This document shows positions 15,216 through 23,113 of a DNA stretch of 64,000 nucleotides, piece by piece. A model generated the notes under the pieces. That model was given only the letters and a program-made list of their open reading frames with translations, ran no database searches and was not told the DNA's origin. The translations under genes were made by a program, and so were the position numbers. This DNA comes from Didemnitutus sp047777955 (GTDB taxonomy: Bacteria > Verrucomicrobiota > Verrucomicrobiia > Opitutales > Opitutaceae): assembly GCF_047777955.1 (NCBI RefSeq), contig NZ_CP180537.1, forward strand, positions 4,030,001 to 4,094,000. The letters run 5' to 3'. Within the stretch, counting starts at the first letter, position 1. Each line of letters starts with the position of its first letter.

Positions 15216-17087
15216 TCAGAGCGTGACGCTCGTGCGGTCGGGTTTCGAGGTCTCGTCCCCGTTCGGACGCGCCGGCGCGAGCGTGGCGAAGGGGTGGGTG
15301 GTGTGCGACGGCCGCGAACGCAGCGCGATCTGCACCTCCGAGCCGGTCAAGCCCTGCCCGCCCTGCAGCAGGCCGTGGTGCCAGCGGATAATCTCCCGGG
15401 CGATGAAGACGCGGAGCAGCGGATGTGCGGGCATCGGGCCCTTGCTCGTCTCGACGAAGCCTTCGAGGTAGAGGTTGCGGCCGGCGAGCACCACGAGGCC
15501 GGTCTCGTGCTCGCCCTCGCCGCGGCGCTTGACCGAGACGGTGACGGGGCCGTCGGCGGCATCGCGGTTGCGCACCACGGCGTCGAAGATGGACTGGAGC
15601 GCGAAGCGGAGCATCGTCTCGTTGGCGTGGAGCACGGGCGACATCTCGCCGGCGCTGACGCGCAGGACCCCGTGCAGCTCCAGGCTGCGCACGAGCTCGC
15701 CCAGGTCGACGCGGCGGACGTCGCCGGTCATGAACTCCTGCATCATGTGCAGGACGCGCGAGAGGCCCTTGAGTTTCTCCGCGTCGCGCTCGAGCTGGGC
15801 GTTGAATTCGGTGAGCAGCTCCGGCGTGGAGCCGGTCTGCTGCGCCAGCTGGAGGAAGGTCGTGAGGGTGACAAGCGGTCCGCCCAACTCGTGCGAAAGC
15901 GTGAGGCCGAACTCGCGGCAATACTTGAGGCGTTCGCGCTCGGCGGCCGCGGCGCGGTTGGCCAGCTCGGGGGCGGCGTCCTCCCACTGCGCCCACACCC
16001 CGCCGGTCTCGGAGATCGGGCCGGCCTCGGCGCGGAAGCGGACGGTGGCGCTCGGCTCGAGCCGGACGGTGCGGCCGGTCCGGAGCACCTCGCCCGCGAG
16101 GGCGCGGATCTCGGGCGGCAGCGACGTGTCCGACGGCGCGCCGGCCCCGAGAATGCGGGCGCCGGCAAGGTATTTCGCGCGGAGTTTTTCCTGATAGGCC
16201 GCATCCGCGAGCGCGCGCAGGCGGCTGGCTTTCTCGAGGCAGCGCTCGAGCAGGCGCCCGAGCTCGAGGGCGCGAGCGCGATCGGCGGCGCTATAGGAAC
16301 GGCCGTCGGCGCGCGGGCCGTAAGCGGCCCAGCCGGCCAGCCGGCCCGACTCGAAGAGTGGCACGAGCAGGCGCGCGCTCCACGATTGCATCTGCTGGCG
16401 GATGTAGCTCTCGGTCGCGGGGTCGGCGTTGCCGACCCAGTCGTCGAGGTCGATCGCGCAAGGGAACTCCTCCATACACTGGGCCAGTGGGCTGCCGCTC
16501 GCGCAGGTCCAGCCGTAGCGGTCGGAGCGGAAGGCGTCGCCGTCGAGGAGGAAAAGCGTGACGCGCGAGGCCTGGAGGAGGGTCTGGGCCGCGCGCCGGA
16601 ACTCCTCGAGCACGCGGTCGCGGTCTTCGAGGTGCTCGATGGCGGCTTCCATGAAACTCAGGTCGTCGACCGCCGCGGCCGGGGCGGTTTCGCGGGCCAG
16701 CGGCGAGGGCGTGCGACTGCCGCGGGCCTGCAGCGTCTGGATGATGGCGTTCTTCTCGGCCAGTTCCGCGGCGGTGCGCAGGGTGTCCTTCAGCAGCGTG
16801 CGGCTTTCCTCGTAGGTCAGGAAGAAACGGCCGGCGCCGGCGAGCCGGGCCTGCTCGAACGGCAGGCTCTGCGCCTGGCCGACCACGATGACGATCACGT
16901 CCGGATGCGTGCCGATCAGGCTGCGCGGATCGGCGACGTCCTTGACCCAGACGCGGGCGCCGTTCTGGGCGAGTTCCCGGCGCAGCAACTCGGGCGACGC
17001 CGGCGACACCGCCGGATACGGCAGCTGGGCGGACCAGTCCGCGAACAGGCGCGGGTCGGGCGTCGTGAGGATCAGGATGGCGGACAT
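15216..17087 (-). CDS. GAF-domain histidine-kinase-like protein, probable pseudokinase
   Basis: 623 residues. Residues 1-115 resemble a degenerate receiver (MSAILILTTPDPRLFADW); a coiled coil follows, then a GAF-like domain (~145-320: VTLFLLDGDAFRSDRYGW, ARLLVPLFESGRLAGWAAYG). The H-box FGLTLSHELGGPLVTLTTFL is recognisable, with Gly replacing the usual Asn. The ATPase part lacks the N-box asparagine (SIFDAVVRNR instead of LLxNA) and has no DxGxG or GxGxG. It likely cannot bind ATP and may act as scaffold, regulator or phospho-acceptor. Overlaps the upstream 7TM kinase by 16 bp. Confidence 0.8.
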   Translation of the reverse strand: MSAILILTTPDPRLFADWSAQLPYPAVSPASPELLRRELAQNGARVWVKDVADPRSLIGTHPDVIVIVVGQAQSLPFEQARLAGAGRFFLTYEESRTLLKDTLRTAAELAEKNAIIQTLQARGSRTPSPLARETAPAAAVDDLSFMEAAIEHLEDRDRVLEEFRRAAQTLLQASRVTLFLLDGDAFRSDRYGWTCASGSPLAQCMEEFPCAIDLDDWVGNADPATESYIRQQMQSWSARLLVPLFESGRLAGWAAYGPRADGRSYSAADRARALELGRLLERCLEKASRLRALADAAYQEKLRAKYLAGARILGAGAPSDTSLPPEIRALAGEVLRTGRTVRLEPSATVRFRAEAGPISETGGVWAQWEDAAPELANRAAAAERERLKYCREFGLTLSHELGGPLVTLTTFLQLAQQTGSTPELLTEFNAQLERDAEKLKGLSRVLHMMQEFMTGDVRRVDLGELVRSLELHGVLRVSAGEMSPVLHANETMLRFALQSIFDAVVRNRDAADGPVTVSVKRRGEGEHETGLVVLAGRNLYLEGFVETSKGPMPAHPLLRVFIAREIIRWHHGLLQGGQGLTGSEVQIALRSRPSHTTHPFATLAPARPNGDETSKPDRTSVTL

Positions 17088-19060
17088 GGGAACGAAAGCC
17101 GGAAGGTCGCGCCGGGCTGCCCCGTTTCGATCAACGCGATACTCCCGCGGTGGCCCCGCATAATGTTGGCACTCATCGCGAGGCCAAGCCCGAAACCGTT
17201 GACCTTGCCGGAACTGAACGGCTGGAAGAGGCGCGGCCGCTGCTCGGCGGAGACGCCCGGGCCGTTGTCGATCACGTCGAGGGTGATCTCACGCGGGCCG
17301 AGGCGGGTGCGGACGGTGACGAGTCGGTCGCCAGACTGGTCTGCCAGCGCCTGCTGGGCGTTCACGAGGAGGTTGAGGATGATCTGGCTGATGCTGCCGG
17401 CGTCGGCGTTGATGGAGCGCTCTTCCGGGGTGAGGTCGAGGTGGAGCTGGATGCGGGATTCCGCGAACTTCGGCCGCATGAGCGCGGCGCAGTCCAGCAC
17501 GATCTCGTTCAGCCGCACCGGCCGCATGACGGGCTTGCGCGGGCTCGAGAGCTTGAGGAGCTGTTCCGTGAGGCCCTCGATGCGCGCGACCTCCTTCTGG
17601 AAGACCTGGGAAAACTCCACCCGGAATTCCGGATCCTGGTGTCGCTCCGGCAGGAGCTGCGCGAAGGTCTTGAGCGCGACGAGCGGGTTGCGGATCTCAT
17701 GCGCCAGGCTGGCTCCGAGCAACCCAGCGGTGGCCACCTGCTCGGTCTCGCGAGCGCGCTTCACCAGCTGCGCACGCGACAAAGCCACCTCCATCAGCTC
17801 GGACCATTCGAGCAGATTCTGGATATCAGGCCAAAGAAACGGCATATCGTCCTCACGTCGTCCGAGGGTGATTGCTATTGGCGGAGTGTCACGCGCTGGC
17901 GGGCTAAGCACGGCTACACCAAGCTTTCGAGTGGCAAGAAATCGATCAAGCTCCTCAACCGCTGGCGTGACACGTCTACGGCCGAGGCTCTCGGGGGTCG
18001 CCCAGCGCTCTTCCATCAACATACGCATCCCCGGGCTGCCTCGATCGAGGTCCCATCGCTCATGCGCATCACCGACAGAGTGAATCTCCACCCGTTTGGT
18101 TCGCGCCCAGCTTCGCAAAATCTCACTGTAACGATTGGTCAGTATCTCTGGCTCGGTTTCGTCACGACTCGCACTGAGCATCGCTGCCCGCACTTGCTCA
18201 GCCAATCGCGTTCGACTGGAAAAAACATTGTCCTTAGTTCGCTGCTCGAAAACGATCGCAAATGCCAAACAGGCAGCGAGACCGACAATCATTGCGACAC
18301 CGGCTGGCAGAAGCTGAGTAGTATATTTCAGCCATAGCGAAAGCAGTAGACTTGTGATGATCAACACAACCGCTCGGCGAAGCACTGCGTAAAAGAGCTG
18401 CTGCGCATCCAAAATACGCCGGCTCGTGATCCCCCAAGCGGTTAGGGCATAGAAAATAAGCACCGCTGTCGACGCATATGGGGCCATCGTAGGCAACCCG
18501 ACCAATGGTGGGATTGCAGTAAATGCCAGCCCTACTAGGCCTGAAATCGCACCGCCGATCAGCAGCGTGCGCACTTCAACCAGCTGAATGCCCGATAGCC
18601 GTCGCATCTGAAGGGTCGCTTGGGCAACCAAGACGATAAAGGCCAAGACCAGTCCCACTGAATGAGCCAAGTAGCCCGGTCCCCGGACAGGATGCGCCGG
18701 TGTCGAGTGCGCCGGGATGAACCAATCCGACAGAGCAATCCCGGTCATCGTGATGGCAAATAGAGCCCAATACCATCCGTCCACGAAGAAATCGCGCCAA
18801 CGACTCTCGGGCTGCATGGCACAGCGGCCTATCCACCATAAAATCCACGGGAAATACGCGCCTAGTGCTGATATGGCCTTCAACCATATGACTTGGTGCG
18901 TCACCCCATGCCGCGTTAACGTCCACAGCATCCCCAGCCACAGAGCGGAAAAAAGGGACATCAGTGTGAACGCCTGATTAATCCGACGGTGCGGATTCGA
19001 CCAGAAGACGCTCACGCCAACAGAAACGGCGATGACGAAGGTAAGCAGTTGCGCGTTCAC
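17072..19060 (-). CDS. 7TM-sensor histidine kinase (copy 1)
   Basis: 662 residues. N-terminal ~270 residues hold about seven transmembrane segments of the HisKA_7TM type, with FPWILWWIGRCAMQP and SRWRDFFVDG in a loop. A cytosolic sensor-like region (~280-420) precedes an intact kinase core: H-box LAHEIRNPLVALKTF (His ~455), N-box ILNLLVNAQQAL, G1 DNGPGVS, G2 GFGLGLAMS. It should sense a membrane or lipophilic cue and autophosphorylate. ATG overlaps the synthase stop by 4 bp. Sequence coding the sensor has lower GC than that coding the kinase core, with the change near 17800. Paralogue of the kinase at 23114. Confidence 0.92.
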   Translation of the reverse strand: MNAQLLTFVIAVSVGVSVFWSNPHRRINQAFTLMSLFSALWLGMLWTLTRHGVTHQVIWLKAISALGAYFPWILWWIGRCAMQPESRWRDFFVDGWYWALFAITMTGIALSDWFIPAHSTPAHPVRGPGYLAHSVGLVLAFIVLVAQATLQMRRLSGIQLVEVRTLLIGGAISGLVGLAFTAIPPLVGLPTMAPYASTAVLIFYALTAWGITSRRILDAQQLFYAVLRRAVVLIITSLLLSLWLKYTTQLLPAGVAMIVGLAACLAFAIVFEQRTKDNVFSSRTRLAEQVRAAMLSASRDETEPEILTNRYSEILRSWARTKRVEIHSVGDAHERWDLDRGSPGMRMLMEERWATPESLGRRRVTPAVEELDRFLATRKLGVAVLSPPARDTPPIAITLGRREDDMPFLWPDIQNLLEWSELMEVALSRAQLVKRARETEQVATAGLLGASLAHEIRNPLVALKTFAQLLPERHQDPEFRVEFSQVFQKEVARIEGLTEQLLKLSSPRKPVMRPVRLNEIVLDCAALMRPKFAESRIQLHLDLTPEERSINADAGSISQIILNLLVNAQQALADQSGDRLVTVRTRLGPREITLDVIDNGPGVSAEQRPRLFQPFSSGKVNGFGLGLAMSANIMRGHRGSIALIETGQPGATFRLSFPCPPS

Positions 19061-20259
19061 GACGCTGCGAGCACAAGTGACGCGTTGCTGCCGCCCAAAC
19101 CGTGGGCATTGATCAGCGCGACGCGCGGCTGAATATCTCGCGCGCGATTGGAAAGGTTCAGCGGGCAGTCAGGATCGGGTGTCTCCCAGTTAACTGTTGG
19201 TGGAACGATACCGCTCCGAAAACTGAGACAAACGCTGGCCGCTTGGATCGCACCTGCAGCGCCGAGCGGGTTACCGATTGCTCCCTTCAAAGAAACAGTG
19301 GCGATCTCGGACAAGCGGTCGCCGAAGATTTCGCGCAGACACTGAGCCTCGACACGATCAACCGTCTCATGTCCCGGCCCCCATGCGTTGATGAAATCGA
19401 CATCTGCGGCATTGCGTCGGGCATTCGCTAGCGCCATGCGCATGGCTTCAGTCATTCCGTTGCCGGAAACACCCGCAGCATCGCAGCAGTAAGCATAGCC
19501 GCACACCCAAGCATAAGCGGGGCGTGGGCTGCATTCGCTTTCCAAAAGCAATACCGCAGCTCCCTCACCAATCACGCCTGTGCTCCGCCATAGGTCAAAT
19601 GGACGCCCCATAGATGCCGGGGCATTGCTGTTCTGAGGTGACAGCCGCGTCATTCCCAGCTCAAGCATAGGATGATAAAGAACGGGGCACTCCGTCCCCG
19701 AGCAGAGCGCGATATCGGTCTGGCCGGTCGCAATCAACTCAGCCGCGTGCCCGATAGCATCCAGCCCTGAGCAACAAGCTGTCTGAAGCGAGATAACGCG
19801 AGCCGGAGTGTCCAGCCATTCGGCAATGCGCGCCGGCACGGCAATTTGCTGCGAATCGACGACCGCAGTAGGCACTGCATAGCGGGGGCCTTTTGTTGCC
19901 GTGTTAACCATCGTCCGATAAATACTCTCCAGATCCATCAGCGTCGATCCGTTGACGATGGCTGGATTGCACCCGGCCAAGTCAGATGCGGCCAATCCAG
20001 CATCGGCCAACGCCAAAGCTGTTCCCGCCAAAGCAAACTGTGTGTGACGGGCCAATCTTTTCATGCTTCCGTCCACGGTTATCCAGTCGGATAGCCGAAA
20101 ATCAGGCACCTCCGCAGCGATGAACTGACCTTGATCGAGCAGTCGCTCGACTACGCGCACCCGGCTGATAGATTCATTGATGCCGCGTGCAAACGCCTCG
20201 CGCCCGATTCCGGCAGGTGTGACCGGCCCTAATCCAGTAATCTTCACTCGACGTCTCAT
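19057..20259 (-). CDS. Beta-ketoacyl-ACP synthase-like protein with altered active site
   Basis: 400 residues over the full KAS I/II thiolase fold: MRRRVKITGLGPVTPAGIG at the start, nucleophile region SLQTACCSGLDAIGHAAE (Cys ~162), and NAHGLGGSNASLVLA at the end. The two catalytic histidines of KAS I/II are missing: where FabF has NAHGTST this has NAWGPGH (Trp ~293, a His four residues later), and where FabF has TGHLLGAAG this has IGNPLGAAG (Asn ~330). The Lys of the second motif is kept (SLKG). It may do acyl transfer or condensation without normal decarboxylation. Coupled by 4-bp overlaps to the FAD oxidase upstream and the 7TM kinase downstream. Low GC relative to flanks. Confidence 0.88.
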   Translation of the reverse strand: MRRRVKITGLGPVTPAGIGREAFARGINESISRVRVVERLLDQGQFIAAEVPDFRLSDWITVDGSMKRLARHTQFALAGTALALADAGLAASDLAGCNPAIVNGSTLMDLESIYRTMVNTATKGPRYAVPTAVVDSQQIAVPARIAEWLDTPARVISLQTACCSGLDAIGHAAELIATGQTDIALCSGTECPVLYHPMLELGMTRLSPQNSNAPASMGRPFDLWRSTGVIGEGAAVLLLESECSPRPAYAWVCGYAYCCDAAGVSGNGMTEAMRMALANARRNAADVDFINAWGPGHETVDRVEAQCLREIFGDRLSEIATVSLKGAIGNPLGAAGAIQAASVCLSFRSGIVPPTVNWETPDPDCPLNLSNRARDIQPRVALINAHGLGGSNASLVLAAS

Positions 20260-21752
20260 GCGTTTTCGTAACGTCCGGGGGCGATGATTTTTGCCGGATC
20301 GAGCGCCGCCTTCAGGCGAGCATGAATCTCTCCGCTCGCAGGGCCGGCTAGATTTATTCCTAGGCGATAGGGCGGATATCCGTTGGCACGCAGATTGTCT
20401 AGAATGGCGCGCTCGGCTTTCTTGACCAGCGGCACCTCATGATCTCGAAAATGCAACGTAAATATTGTGACGAGACAGTGCGCGTTCATAACGATATAGG
20501 TGCAAGCGGCATCGGGCCAATGACCGCGAACTATATTGATAACCCGCTGCGCATGTCCGGCGTCCAACGCGCTTACGCCGTTTCCGTAGATTGCGCCCTC
20601 TGTAGCGCGATCCGCTTTCAGCAGATCCTTCTGCGAAAGTTCGAGTGAATGCAGCCCGATATCTGACGGCACGCCCCAAGTCAGGCCAAGGAGGGGAAGA
20701 AATGTTTCTAACCGATCGGCTTGTCCGCGGACCCCCAGCAATCGAGCTAAGCGCAACAACTGCCGTCCGCGCGTTGCGTCCATGCGCCACGCTGTCGTGC
20801 GTGAAGGCAGCAACGATTTAAGCTCCCTCCAACAAGCGTTAACTATCCGACTTTGGCCATGCTGGGCCGTGATGGCAACGTGGTCGGATTTTTCCGGAAA
20901 TAGGCGCGTCACCTCCTCTGGAGACACATTCTGGCCGCGCAACTCCCTCAATCGCCCCATCGCCACGCGCGTGCTTCTTCCAGGCTCAGAAACATGCGTC
21001 GGCAATGTAAGGATCTGCCTACGGTAACATTCGCGCAAGACTCCGAGAACATGAGCGAGCGCCCCATTGACGATTACTGCATACTCTCTCTCCTGACGCA
21101 CACGCAGTCTCACGCGTGCCGCAGTTACAATCCCGTAATTCGACTGAAAAAAGAGCCCATCAAAGAGCGGTCCCGACGCATGATCGCGTGCCGGGTGGAA
21201 CCATTCCGGATCGGGTTGCAGGGACGTGCCGTCAGATAGCATAACCTCCAAGCCGAAAATCGACCGATCAACCTCCCCCGCATAGCCCAGTCCTCGCTCC
21301 AAAGCACAACCGATAATGCTCGTCTGGGTGCCAGCTCCCGTGACATTGAACGCCAAATCAGGCGCATGCTCCTGCAACCACTCATGCAGATCGCCTTGTG
21401 TGACTCCGGGCTGAATTCGCACTGACAGTGTATCGCGATCTAAAGGCCCAATTTCACGCCAATTCCGAAAATCAACAATGGCCGTGCCGTCGCGAAACGG
21501 TAGAAAGGAGCCGAATCCCCAATTACGTCCAGTGCTGATCGCTTGGATCGATTGGCCAGCCTTTGCTGCTTCGGCGAGCAAGGCTCGAAGATCGTTTTCG
21601 TCCTTAGGCTGCCGCACCCACGGGACCTGTCGCTGCGTCCGACACAGCGTCGTCGCTGTATCCCGACGTTCTTCCCGATCAACGTCTGCCCCTACGGTAG
21701 CCCGACCGTGCGGATCACAATGCTGCATTCTAGGATGTTGAAGTGCCGTCAC
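20256..21752 (-). CDS. FAD-linked oxidase of the VAO/p-cresol methylhydroxylase type
   Basis: 498 residues. FAD-binding (FAD_binding_4) domain after a ~40-residue N-terminal extension: VPWVRQPKDENDLRALLAEA, then STGRNWGFGS (~73-82, phosphate-binding) and VTGAGTQTSIIGCALERG. The C-terminus DPAKIIAPGRYENA is the usual end of this family. Relatives oxidise phenolic alcohols or alkylphenols, or act as glycolate/lactate-type oxidases. No signal peptide. GTG start (21750-21752) overlaps the upstream GrpB-like gene by 23 bp; the stop overlaps the synthase start (ATGA). Context suggests it oxidises the substrate or product of the synthase. Confidence 0.88.
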   Translation of the reverse strand: MTALQHPRMQHCDPHGRATVGADVDREERRDTATTLCRTQRQVPWVRQPKDENDLRALLAEAAKAGQSIQAISTGRNWGFGSFLPFRDGTAIVDFRNWREIGPLDRDTLSVRIQPGVTQGDLHEWLQEHAPDLAFNVTGAGTQTSIIGCALERGLGYAGEVDRSIFGLEVMLSDGTSLQPDPEWFHPARDHASGPLFDGLFFQSNYGIVTAARVRLRVRQEREYAVIVNGALAHVLGVLRECYRRQILTLPTHVSEPGRSTRVAMGRLRELRGQNVSPEEVTRLFPEKSDHVAITAQHGQSRIVNACWRELKSLLPSRTTAWRMDATRGRQLLRLARLLGVRGQADRLETFLPLLGLTWGVPSDIGLHSLELSQKDLLKADRATEGAIYGNGVSALDAGHAQRVINIVRGHWPDAACTYIVMNAHCLVTIFTLHFRDHEVPLVKKAERAILDNLRANGYPPYRLGINLAGPASGEIHARLKAALDPAKIIAPGRYENA

Positions 21753-22635
21753 TTTGAAATCGACTGCCGTCTGCGCAAGGGCGAATTGCGTCGCGCCGGC
21801 AACCTACCTGGCGCACGCCGCTAGCGAGACGGGCATGCGCCTTCTTCTGACCCAAGAACCAACAGGCCCAATCCGCCACGCCGGAGTGTCTCCACTGCCA
21901 GTCGTCAATCCAGTGCGACTTGTAGAAAACGTAGAACAAGCGCCGCTGGGGAAAAAACGCCGCCAGCGTCCTCTTCACCGTCTCGTAATCGTTACGCAAG
22001 ATGTCGTCCTGCCGCAGTGCATCACGAAAACGCAGCAACTCGGTCAAGATTGGGCTATCCGAAGGATGGACCTGCAGTGCATGCGTGCGGACGGAAGCCG
22101 AGGCTTTCTCGAAAAAATGTCCACCACGGACACCGAGATACCGATAACCAAGCGCTTTCAATTTCCAGCGAACCACTGCGAATTCCGCATCGAACCGATC
22201 GGACGGCAGCGCAATGGCTAAGTCCACGATCGGTTTCGCCGCAAGTCGCTCGATGGCCGTGCTCCCAATGTGGTGCACCTCCAAGTCCGCGGTCAGGACG
22301 TTTCGAAGGGCGATAGCTTCGTCGTCTGCCACCGCCTGCCAGGCGAGATCGGGCGCGCAAAGTGTCACGTGCGAATTGTGCAGGCCGGTGCGCTCTCGCC
22401 TCCCCGCTTTTACGTCTTGCTCGAGCATGGCGTGGGCGCGACGCATGCGTCCAAGTTGCGCCAGCATCAGCGCGTGAATGGCAGCCAGCGCCCAACGGTC
22501 GAATTTGCTCGGCTCACCACGCCACCCTCGCACTTTCGACAGCACGGCGACCTCAATAGCCTTGTTGCACAGAGCGATCGAAAGCGCGCGTGTTCGCTCG
22601 CGCGCCGGAATTGCTGGAAGCGAAAGGGAACTCAT
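21730..22635 (-). CDS. GrpB-family nucleotidyltransferase-fold protein with N-terminal extension
   Basis: 301 residues. The central part (~105-255) is GrpB/UPF0157-like: HHIGSTAIERLAAKPIVDLA, GHFFEKASASVRTHALQVHP, then LLRFRDALRQDDILRNDYET. GrpB proteins have a nucleotidyltransferase-like fold and mostly unknown roles. A ~100-residue N-terminal extension (ALCNKAIEVAVLSKVRGWRG, HALMLAQLGRMRRAHAMLEQ) is not part of normal GrpB and looks helical; the last ~45 residues are also atypical. First gene of the minus-strand operon that continues through the oxidase, synthase, kinases and second nucleotidyltransferase. ATG at 22633-22635. Confidence 0.75.
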   Translation of the reverse strand: MSSLSLPAIPARERTRALSIALCNKAIEVAVLSKVRGWRGEPSKFDRWALAAIHALMLAQLGRMRRAHAMLEQDVKAGRRERTGLHNSHVTLCAPDLAWQAVADDEAIALRNVLTADLEVHHIGSTAIERLAAKPIVDLAIALPSDRFDAEFAVVRWKLKALGYRYLGVRGGHFFEKASASVRTHALQVHPSDSPILTELLRFRDALRQDDILRNDYETVKRTLAAFFPQRRLFYVFYKSHWIDDWQWRHSGVADWACWFLGQKKAHARLASGVRQVGCRRDAIRPCADGSRFQSDGTSTS

Positions 22636-22818
22636 CGAGCGCCTGTTTCGCCAGCCCCGAGCTTGACGTCAAAAGCAAAGGGCGGGCCGGCCACCGGTGG
22701 GCTGCCGGGTGGAGAGGCAGTTCGGACCGCCGCCTGAGGGCACCCCACCCAAGGCCATTTAGAGCTTTTTTAGGGGGATATCGTTTTCGTTCGGTGTCGC
22801 TGGCCTTTGCTTAGCCGC

Positions 22819-22903
22819 ATGCCTTCCACGCATGCCAACACGATGGGACCACCGTAAAGGCCCAAAACACGGTGAATCCAATCGATTGATGCGTGGAAGG
22901 CAT
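22819..22903. repeat. Perfect 15-bp inverted repeat, 55-bp spacing
   Basis: ATGCCTTCCACGCAT (22819-22833) and its exact reverse complement (22889-22903), with 55 bp between. The middle of the 478-bp divergent region is a natural place for a looping operator of a dimeric regulator such as the response regulator at 26330; it could also be the ends of a small non-coding element. Confidence 0.8.
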
Positions 22904-23077
22904 ACTTTGAAGGTGCTCTGCTAGCTACGCGTGTACTCAGGCCTCGGTAGTAGCATTAGAGCGGTAACAGATAGAATGTGCGGTTGACCGCGCACAGCAC
23001 AATGCCTCAACATTTAATGCCATCATGGAGCATCTCTCGTTGGGCTGTTCGATATTCGCTTCGAAATGGTCTTGGGG

Positions 23078-23099
23078 GCGTTTTAGCAATGTAAAACGC
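23078..23099 (+). promoter_or_regulatory. Hairpin just upstream of the second 7TM kinase start
   Basis: GCGTTTTA (23078-23085), loop of 6, TAAAACGC (23092-23099), ending 14 bp before the ATG at 23114. It overlaps the expected ribosome-binding site, so it could limit translation or act as an operator. No Shine-Dalgarno sequence is visible. Confidence 0.5.
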
Positions 23100-23113
23100 T
23101 CAGCGAGATTTCG

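Larger units (their letters stand above)
22636..23113. promoter_or_regulatory. 478-bp divergent intergenic region between the two 7TM-kinase operons
   Basis: No convincing gene. It separates the minus-strand GrpB/oxidase/synthase/kinase operon from the plus-strand kinase, so it should carry both promoters. It contains a perfect 15-bp inverted repeat (22819-22833 and 22889-22903) and a perfect 8-bp hairpin just before the kinase start. Clearly lower in GC than the flanking chromosome, with T-runs around 22766. I could not assign -10/-35 boxes with confidence. Confidence 0.6.

Noticed and set aside
14370..18083. Plus-strand open frame of about 1240 codons
   Set aside because: Antisense of the nucleotidyltransferase and two kinase genes; no motif and a composition typical of shadow frames.
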